Origin: Aquarana catesbeiana | Taxonomy: Eukaryota; Chordata; Amphibia; Anura; Ranidae | DNA length: 64,000 nucleotides | Assembly: GCF_042186555.1 (NCBI RefSeq) | Contig: NC_133330.1 | Location: 344,937,165 to 345,001,164 of the forward strand | Direction: 5' to 3' | In this document: piece after piece, positions 58,080-64,000 of the stretch | How positions within the stretch are numbered: position 1 is the stretch's first letter | Layout: the number at the start of each line of letters is the position of its first letter | Notes under the pieces: generated by a model | Databases searched by the model: none | Seen by the model: only the letters and a program-made list of their open reading frames with translations | What the model was told of the DNA's origin: nothing | Made by a program: the position numbers and the translations under genes

Positions 58080-58830
58080 AGATGTATGAACATTGTGTTC
58101 CCCTCCCACCCCCTCAATAAAGTGTGACCACTAATCTCCACACTTACCCCCCAAGAATACATTCCCTCCAAAATTCTCCACAAATTCCCACTATTCCCAG
58201 TACAAATCCCCCCCCCCATGCAATCACCAACCCAGCATAAATCTTTGCACCCCCCCCCATCCCCCTCACAGCTCAAATCCTCCTCCCCCCCCCAGCACAA
58301 ATCCTCTACCCCACAAATTTCCCCTCTGACCACAAAACCCCCTCCCCAATTCCACTCTTCCAGCACAACCCCCCCATCCCCCTCACAGCACAAGTCCTCC
58401 CCTCTCCCCAACCCCCCCTCCTAGCACAAAGCCTCTGCCCCTCAAATATCCCCACTGGCCACAAATCCCACTCTTCCAGCAGCCACCCCCCCAAATATCC
58501 CCAATGACCACAAATCCCCCTCCCTAATCCCACTCTTCCAGCAGCCCCCCCCCCCCCAAAATATCCCCACTGACCAAAAATCCCTCTCCTCAATCCCACT
58601 ATTCCAGCACAACCCCCCCTAAATTTCCCCTCCTAGCACAAATCCTCCTCAGTCACCCCTTCTAGCAGGAATCCCCCAAGTCCCCCCTTCTAGCACAAAT
58701 CCTCCTCCCGCTTTCTCCCTCCTAGCACAAATCCACCCTAAATCACCCTTCCTAGCACACCCCTTGAATCACCCCCAGCACAAATCCTCTCCCCCCCCCC
58801 GACAAATTTCTCCTAGTAGAAAAAATCTTC
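58080..58830. repeat. C-rich degenerate tandem repeat
   Basis: Loose repeats of CCTAGCACAAATCCTCC, CCACTCTTCCAGCA and AATATCCCCACTGACCAC separated by poly-C tracts. Confidence 0.75.
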
Positions 58831-58996
58831 TCACATCCTTCCTTCTACCACAAGAACCTGGAGGGGAGAGAGGACACAGAACCTCCTCCCAGCTCAATGC
58901 TGACAGTGGTAGTTATGCTGTATGTCAATACTGCCAGAATGTAGAAGCAGGAAGGCTCCTTATTGCCCCTCCCCCCACCTCACATAATACCACTGG

Positions 58997-59363
58997 CAGG
59001 GCCAGTGCTACCACTAGGCAAACTAGGCAACCGCCTAGGGCGCCCGGCCACTGGTGTTCCTACTCTCTTCTCCTTGCAGCAAGCAACTAAGTCTCAGCAT
59101 CAGCGGCAACAGAGGACTGTGTCTGTGTCATGACTCCTGAATGAATCGAAGCAAGCAAACATTGATGGGCGCTGGTAGGCTACATTAATGGGTGCTGGTG
59201 AGGCTGCTTTGATGGGTGCTGGTGAGGCTGCATTTGATGGGCCCTTCATTAAAAAGGTGGGGTATACATGGGCAGGGCAAAGGGGGTGGAGTCAGGGGTG
59301 GAGCCAGGGGGGGGGCAAAATGAGGTTTCGCCTAGGGTGTCAAAAATTCTTGCACCAGCCCTG
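58997..59363. mobile_element. hAT-like MITE with exact 8-bp duplication, 367 bp
   Basis: Left CAGGGCCAGTGCTACC, right (other strand) CAGGGCTGGTGCAAGAAT; inner blocks GCCTAGGGCGCC and ACCCTAGGCGAAACC. ACCACTGG flanks both sides (58989-58996, 59364-59371). The centre holds 3-4 GATGGGTGCTGGTGAGGCTG units related to the 24-bp array at 16245. Confidence 0.9.
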
Positions 59364-59589
59364 ACCACTGGCTCTCTTGCCCGCCCCTAGTCCTGGCATT
59401 GCCTCCCAATAATCCAGTCCTGATGGGGCTCAGAGTGGGCAAATCTTCCAACCACTGGAAATCTCCACCAATCCGACCACCACTGTAAGCTCTATTGCCT
59501 TGCTGCCCTCTTCAATTGGTGGAAATCCAATCAGCACTCAGATAAGGGTCCGGTGCAGTATTTTGGGGTGTACTCATGCTCTTTGTTTT

Positions 59590-59750
59590 CTTGATTTTTT
59601 GTTAGGGGTTCCCCCCTTAAAACCCATACTAGACCCAAAGGACTGCCTTTGGATTCTCAATCTCGATTCCAACCCCTCTCCTAGGTTTCTGGTCCACCGC
59701 TCTACTAACATGTTTACTGTTGAGTCTCCGCCCCCTACCCAACCCCCGAG
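59590..59750 (+). repeat. Interspersed repeat, inverted partner of 61345-61495
   Basis: CTTAAAACCCATACTAGACC, GACTGCCTTTGGATTCTCAA and CCCCTCTCCTAGGTTTCTGG appear on the opposite strand in the partner copy. Confidence 0.8.
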
Positions 59751-59864
59751 AACCGTCCCTTGGTTCTACACTTTACCTAGAGAATAAAGAAAAGTACACA
59801 TTTTTGGTGGTAAGTTGTTTGTATGGAACTTGCTAATGAAAGGCAGTAAAATTGCCCCCCTGCA

Positions 59865-60745
59865 ACTAGCAACAATAGACTCCCAAGCAACAATAGACCC
59901 CAATCAGCAACAATAGATCTCCCCAGTAACAATAAACCCCTCCAATCAACAATAGATCTCCCCAGGAACAATAGATCCCTCCCATCAACAATAGATCTCC
60001 CCAGGAACAATATATCCCTCCCACCAACAATAGATCTCCCCAGGAACAATAGTTCTCTCACAGCAACTATCAATCCCCCAACAACGTAGATCTCTCCAGC
60101 AACAATAGATCTCTCCCAGGAACAATAGATCCCTCCCAGTAACAATAGATCTGGCCAACAACAATTGATCACCCCACAAGAACATACCCCCAGCAACAAT
60201 AGATCCCTCACAGCAACTATAGATCCCCCAGCAACATAGATCTCCTCAGTAACAATAGATCCCTTCCAGTAACAATGGATCTCCACAAGAACAATCGATT
60301 CCTCCCAGCAAAAATAGATCCTCCCAGCAACAACAGATCACTCCACACAAGAATTACACAAGAATTACGCCAAACAACAATAGATCTCCCAATATCCAGC
60401 ATCAATAGTCTCTCCAGGAGCCAGCAACAATAGCCCTCTCCCTCAACAGTATATCTCTCCCATCAACAATATGCCCGCCAGCAACAATCGACCCCCAGCA
60501 ACAATAGACCCCCATCAGCAACAATAGATCTCCCAGAAACAATAGATTCCCCCAGCAACAACAGATCACCCCACAAGAAAATAAGCCCAGCATCAACAGT
60601 CTCTCCAGCAGCCAGCAACAATAGCCTCCTCCCTCAACAGTATATCTCTCCCATCAACAATTGCCCCCCCCCAGAAAACAATAGATCCCCCCACTAACAG
60701 TAATAGACCTCCCCAGCATCCATAGATCCCCCAGCGACAATAGAG
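59865..60745. repeat. Minisatellite, 17-19-bp unit
   Basis: Units AGCAACAATAGATCTCCCC and AGCAACAATAGATCCCTCC; about 45 copies with partial deletions. Larger blocks repeat: CAGTATATCTCTCCCATCAAC occurs twice (about 60449 and 60639). Confidence 0.9.
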
Positions 60746-60890
60746 CACCCAGCACCTAGTGTCAGTAGACATTCCAACACATCCCATCACCCCATGGCTA
60801 TACATTCATTGCTGGAGGTGCCAGAACTGCGTTCCCACTGAAAATAAGCCCTGAGTCTAGAGAAAACATGGAAAACAAGCGGGGCACCAG

Positions 60891-61245
60891 CCTAGGGCAT
60901 TACTGTAAGACTCTTTAGTAATTAAAATACATATTCCAATATACTCACAATGGAAAATTGTGTATAGGCATGACAATGGCGATCCCCCACCAAACACATG
61001 TCCACCAAAAGGGCGCAGCTTACGCGTTTCAAGGGCTAAGCCCTCTTCCTCAGAGCCTCCTGAGCTCTAGCACTGAGGAAGAGGGTACAACCCTTGAAAC
61101 GTGTAAGCCGCTCCCTTTTGATGGATATGCGTATGCCGGTGGATCGACATTGTCATGCCTATACACAATTTTCCTTTGTGAGTATATTGGAATATGTATT
61201 TTAATTGCTAAAGAGTCTTACAGTAATGCCCTAGGCTGGTGCCCC
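60891..61245. mobile_element. Palindromic foldback element, ~175-bp arms
   Basis: GGGGCACCAGCCTAGGGCAT begins the left arm and is the reverse complement of the right end. The arms stay near-identical through TAAGACTCTTTAG, ATACATATTCCAATATACTC and AATTGTGTATAGGCATGACA to CTCTTCCTCAG. The centre is near 61068. Contains CGTTTCAAGGG, part of a motif common in frog repeats. Confidence 0.88.
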
Positions 61246-61344
61246 TCTTTCTTTTGCTTGTCTTCCTGACACCAAGAGAAGGGACGGAGCTCGAAGGTTG
61301 GTATGGGGCGGAGACCCAAAAGAGAGGAGTACCTGCACCTATTC

Positions 61345-61495
61345 TCTGAAAAAAAAGCCTTGTCTAGACTCAACAGTAAACTTGTTAGTAGAGCTGTGGG
61401 CCAGAAACCTAGGAGAGGGGTTAGAGTCGAGATTGAAAATCCAAAGGCAGCCCTTGGGGTCTACTATGGGTTTTAAGGGGGGGAGCCCCATACAA
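61345..61495 (-). repeat. Interspersed repeat, inverted partner of 59590-59750
   Basis: Reverse complement of the partner through CCTAGGAGAGGGGTTAGAGT, CCAAAGGCAGCC and GGGTTTTAAGGGGG. Confidence 0.8.
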
Positions 61496-61830
61496 AAATC
61501 ATGAGTACTCCCCGAAAATACCATACCAGACCCTTATCTGAGCATGCTGCCTGAAAAGCCTGGAAAGAGGGGGAGGGGGCAAGTGTGTGCCCCCCCCCCC
61601 CGAACCATACCAGGACCCATGCCCTCAACATGGAGGGGATACCTTGCTGAGAGGGATCCTCTTGGAAAAGCACCCTCCCCCATGAGGACAATGGCATCTT
61701 TCCCACAATCCTGGCCTGGTGATTGTGGGGGTTTTCAAACAGGGGACCTTTTGAAATCTGGAAGCCCCTTTATTAATAAGGGGACCCCAACCCCCCCCCC
61801 CCCCCATATGAATGAATAGGTGTGTTCTGA
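61496..61830 (+). repeat. Interspersed repeat E
   Basis: ACCCTTATCTGAGCATGCTG, GAACCATACCAGGACCCATG, CCCTCAACATGG, CTTTATTAATAAGGGGACCC and CATATGAATGAATAGG, in the order I know from abundant frog repeats. A second, inverted copy occupies 63760-64000. Confidence 0.75.
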
Positions 61831-62165
61831 GTCAAAATGAATGGCACTGCAATGTAACATATATTACGGTCACATGACCACATTGTACCCAGTTGCCGCT
61901 GTTTCGGCCCAAAAAAATAGACTGATTTTTCTGCTACAAGAATATAATTTCTAGTGCTACAGATCATTGAAGGTTTCTCCCAGATAAAATGTTTTCACAC
62001 AACGTTCACCCTGAATTCACATGGTTTTAGATGGATCCAAACTGAAAAATGTGTAAAAGTTGTGTGAAAACATTTATAAATAGTGACGCTCTGATAGTAA
62101 TTTTGTAATTGAAGGTATTTAATGAAAGTGTTTTTTATGCTTTGAGATGTTTTTCTTTCATACAG
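61831..62165. other. Non-coding flank upstream of the candidate exon
   Basis: AT-rich, no repeats recognised. AATGTTTTCACACAACGTTCA and a later GTTGTGTGAAAACATTT (about 61990 and 62060) form a loose inverted pair. It ends in the pyrimidine-rich acceptor tract. Confidence 0.4.
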
Positions 62166-62264
62166 AAAGCTAAAAGACTTTATCCCGATGTCACAGAAGA
62201 TGGAGAGGGGGAATTAGTGACATTGTCAGAGGGTGACGGGGTCAGCCAAGGCTCAGTCAGCCCG
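62166..62264 (+). CDS. Candidate internal protein-coding exon, 99 nt, phase 0-0
   Basis: Preceded by TTTTTCTTTCATACAG (pyrimidine tract and CAG acceptor at 62163-62165) and followed by CCG/GTAAAT (donor at 62265-62266). The 99 bases make exactly 33 codons: KAKRLYPDVTEDGEGELVTL, then SEGDGVSQGSVSP. Composition is acidic and Ser/Gly-rich, as in a disordered linker of a larger protein. No stop occurs inside, and the frame closes shortly after the donor. I do not recognise the protein. No neighbouring exon is visible, so if real it is a symmetric cassette exon between introns longer than the flanking window. Seen: splice consensus and open frame. Inferred: that it is used. Confidence 0.4.
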
Positions 62265-62574
62265 GTAAATTCTCTCGTCTCTCATCACTTACACTTCCAT
62301 CTACCTGTGTAAACTTTCCACAACTCTTCTTCAGACTAAGCCACTTAAACCTTTTCTGTAAGAAATTTCAGTTCATTGGTTTCCGGATCTGTCTTATTTA
62401 GAAGCCAGACAAGCTAATCACAGCCCTGCAAAAAAAGTGCCAGTGAAGGCCTAGGGGCCGTCAACCACAGTTTCGGTAGCCCAATATTTACTCCAATGGT
62501 ACAAGATAATCACAGGTCTGCAGGTAATATTCTGAGGCAGAGGCATTTCTAGACCCTGGCACCAAGGGCACAGT

Positions 62575-63475
62575 CCCCAGGTCTTCTGCTGAGTTCCCAT
62601 GTCTTTTGTTGAGTTCCCAGGTCTTCTGCTGAGTTCCCATGTCTTTTGTTGAGTTCCCAGGTCTTCTGCTGAGTTCCCAGGTCTTCTGCTGAGTTCCCAG
62701 GTCTTCTACTGAGTAGTCTGCATCAGCTACTGAGTGCTAATTGTCTTCTACTGAGTTCCCATGTCTTCTACTCAGTGGTGTGGGTCTTCTACTGAATGCT
62801 AATGGTGTTTGCTTGAGTTCCCCAAGTCTTCTACTAAGTGCCCCAAGTCTCCTACTGAGTGGCCTGCATCTTCTACTGAGTGCTAATGGTCTTCTACTGA
62901 GTTCCCATGTCTTCTACTGAATGCTAATGGTGTTTGCTTGAGCTCCCCAAGTCTTTTACTAAGTGCCCCAAGTCTCCTACTGAGTGACCTGCATCTTCCA
63001 CTGAGTGGTCTTCTACTGAGTTCCCTAGATCTTCACCTGAGTTCCCCAAGTCTACTACTGAGTGCCTCGTGTCTCCTACTGAGTGGCCTGGGTCTCCTTC
63101 ACTGCAGTGTTACCAATATGCCATCTATTTCTATTATTTTCTAGGTCCTCTACTGAGTAGCCTTGGTCTTCTACAGAGTGCCCTAGGTCTTCTACTAAGT
63201 GCTCTGGGTCTTCTACTGATTTCCCTAGGTCTTTGTCTGAGTTCCCCAACTCTTCTGCTTTTCCAAAGTCTTCTATGGAGTTGCCCAAGTGGCCTGGGTC
63301 TCCTTTACTGCAGTGTTGCCATAATGCAATGTATTGCTACTGAGTTACCCGGATCCTCTACTGAGTGGCCTCGGTCTTCTACTGAGTGGCCTCGGTCTAT
63401 TACTGAGTGGCCTTGGTCTTCTACTAAGTGCTCTAGGTCTTCTACTGAGTTCCCTAGGTCTCCATCTCAGTTCCC
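62575..63475. repeat. Minisatellite, ~20-bp unit
   Basis: Units GTTCCCAGGTCTTCTGCTGA, GTGGCCTGGGTCTTCTACTGA (variant) and GTGCTAATGGTCTTCTACTG; about 43 copies. CTTCACTGCAGTGTTACCAA and TTTACTGCAGTGTTGCCATA (about 63098 and 63305) mark a larger duplicated block. Confidence 0.9.
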
Positions 63476-63759
63476 CGCCCCTTGTGACATCACAGACAGG
63501 GGCATGCTTGGTCGAAGACATCACATGGCGACGGGATCACTGGCTGACGTCATGGGGTGGCCCCTCCCCTTAGCAATGTAAGAAATATCAGATGGTGGAG
63601 CAGGCAGTTGGAAGGAGCATTTGACAAGGCCAGAGGTTTTTCTTTTTTTTTTTCTTTTTTCGAGTCAAATGATGATTGATGATGGATCTACTTCGGGGGA
63701 TCTACTTCGGGGGACTTTGTTTTTTTATTTTTTTAATAAAGGAATTGTCAAAAACTCAT
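63476..63759. other. No gene seen
   Basis: GGGGGATCTACTTCGGGGGA direct repeat near 63694-63716; poly-T tracts near 63645. Leads into repeat E. Confidence 0.4.
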
Positions 63760-64000
63760 GTTGTGACTATACTCACTTTTTACAAGTTTTTTGGTGAATT
63801 GGAAGGGGTTCTATGTACTCCATAATCATTCACATAGGGGGGAGCAGGGACCTGGGGTTCCCCTTGTTTAAGGGGGCTTCCAGATTCTGATAAGTCCCCC
63901 CACCCACAGACCCCGACAATCACCACCCAGGGTCGTGGGATAGAGGCCCTTGTCCATCATCGACATGGGGACAAGGTGCTTTGGAGTTGGGGGGGGGGCA
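63760..64000 (-). repeat. Interspersed repeat E, inverted copy, continues past the edge
   Basis: On minus: AAAGCACCTTGTCCCCATGT, AAGGGCCTCTATCCCACGAC, GGTGATTGTCGGGGTCTGTG and TCATTCA-type blocks near the end. Same family as 61496-61830. Confidence 0.7.

Noticed and set aside
1..64000. CRISPR array, bacterial operon, rRNA or tRNA gene
   Set aside because: Tandem arrays here have contiguous units without unique spacers. No operon structure exists, and the only tRNA-like sequence is the SINE at 50935-51092.

Overview
The window looks like non-genic (intergenic or intronic) DNA from a frog nuclear genome. Base composition is mixed, tandem arrays are abundant, and DNA-transposon relics are dense: Tc1/mariner, hAT-like, Harbinger-like and TTAA-flanked elements, plus one broken Ty3/gypsy retrotransposon. 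Several interspersed families resemble repeats I know from ranid and other frogs, for example blocks ending GGGGTTAA, the element containing CAATCAATATACGCTTATTG, and the 'GTAAGCTC...GGCGCTATATAAATCC' unit with an (AAT)n tail. Assignment to a ranoid frog is inference from memory of these families; no search was possible.

No complete cellular gene is visible. The best coding candidate is a 99-nt, phase 0-0 exon at 62166-62264 (+) with consensus splice sites. Other long open frames are tandem-repeat artefacts or decayed transposon proteins.

Layout. 1-2.4 kb: Tc1 fragment and three minisatellites. 3.9-6.2 kb: Harbinger-like MITE, 21-bp array, 1.3-kb Harbinger deletion derivative with a transposase remnant. 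7.3-9.8 kb: Tc1-like pieces in opposite orientations, a MITE insertion, and a 44-bp array grown from transposase coding DNA. 9.8-13 kb: AT-rich microsatellites and interspersed repeats. 13.4-22.8 kb: 20-, 24- and 25-26-bp arrays; the last may lie in one hAT-like element. 23.6-25.2 kb: hAT-like element with a nested Harbinger-like MITE and a 34-bp array. 27.3-34.6 kb: hAT-like element and further arrays. 36.8-38.6 kb: two abutting TTAA-flanked elements, one holding a two-level nest. 39.4-42.4 kb: ATT-rich minisatellite and a tandem triplication. 42.5-44.2 kb: Tc1 element with a palindromic transposase segment and a hAT-like copy inserted over its start codon. 45.9-48.6 kb: Ty3/gypsy element with gag, protease, part of RT, part of integrase and one LTR. 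49.4-50.8 kb: a second abutting TTAA pair. 51.7-53.2 kb: hAT-like element with exact 8-bp duplications whose core is a 32-bp minisatellite. 56-64 kb: interspersed repeats, a hAT-like MITE, a 355-bp palindrome, the candidate exon and two more arrays.

Minisatellites of unit 18 bp or more cover roughly a quarter of the window by my hand estimate. A recurring pattern is minisatellites lying inside, or built from, transposon sequence. Copy numbers, identities and array edges were estimated by eye.
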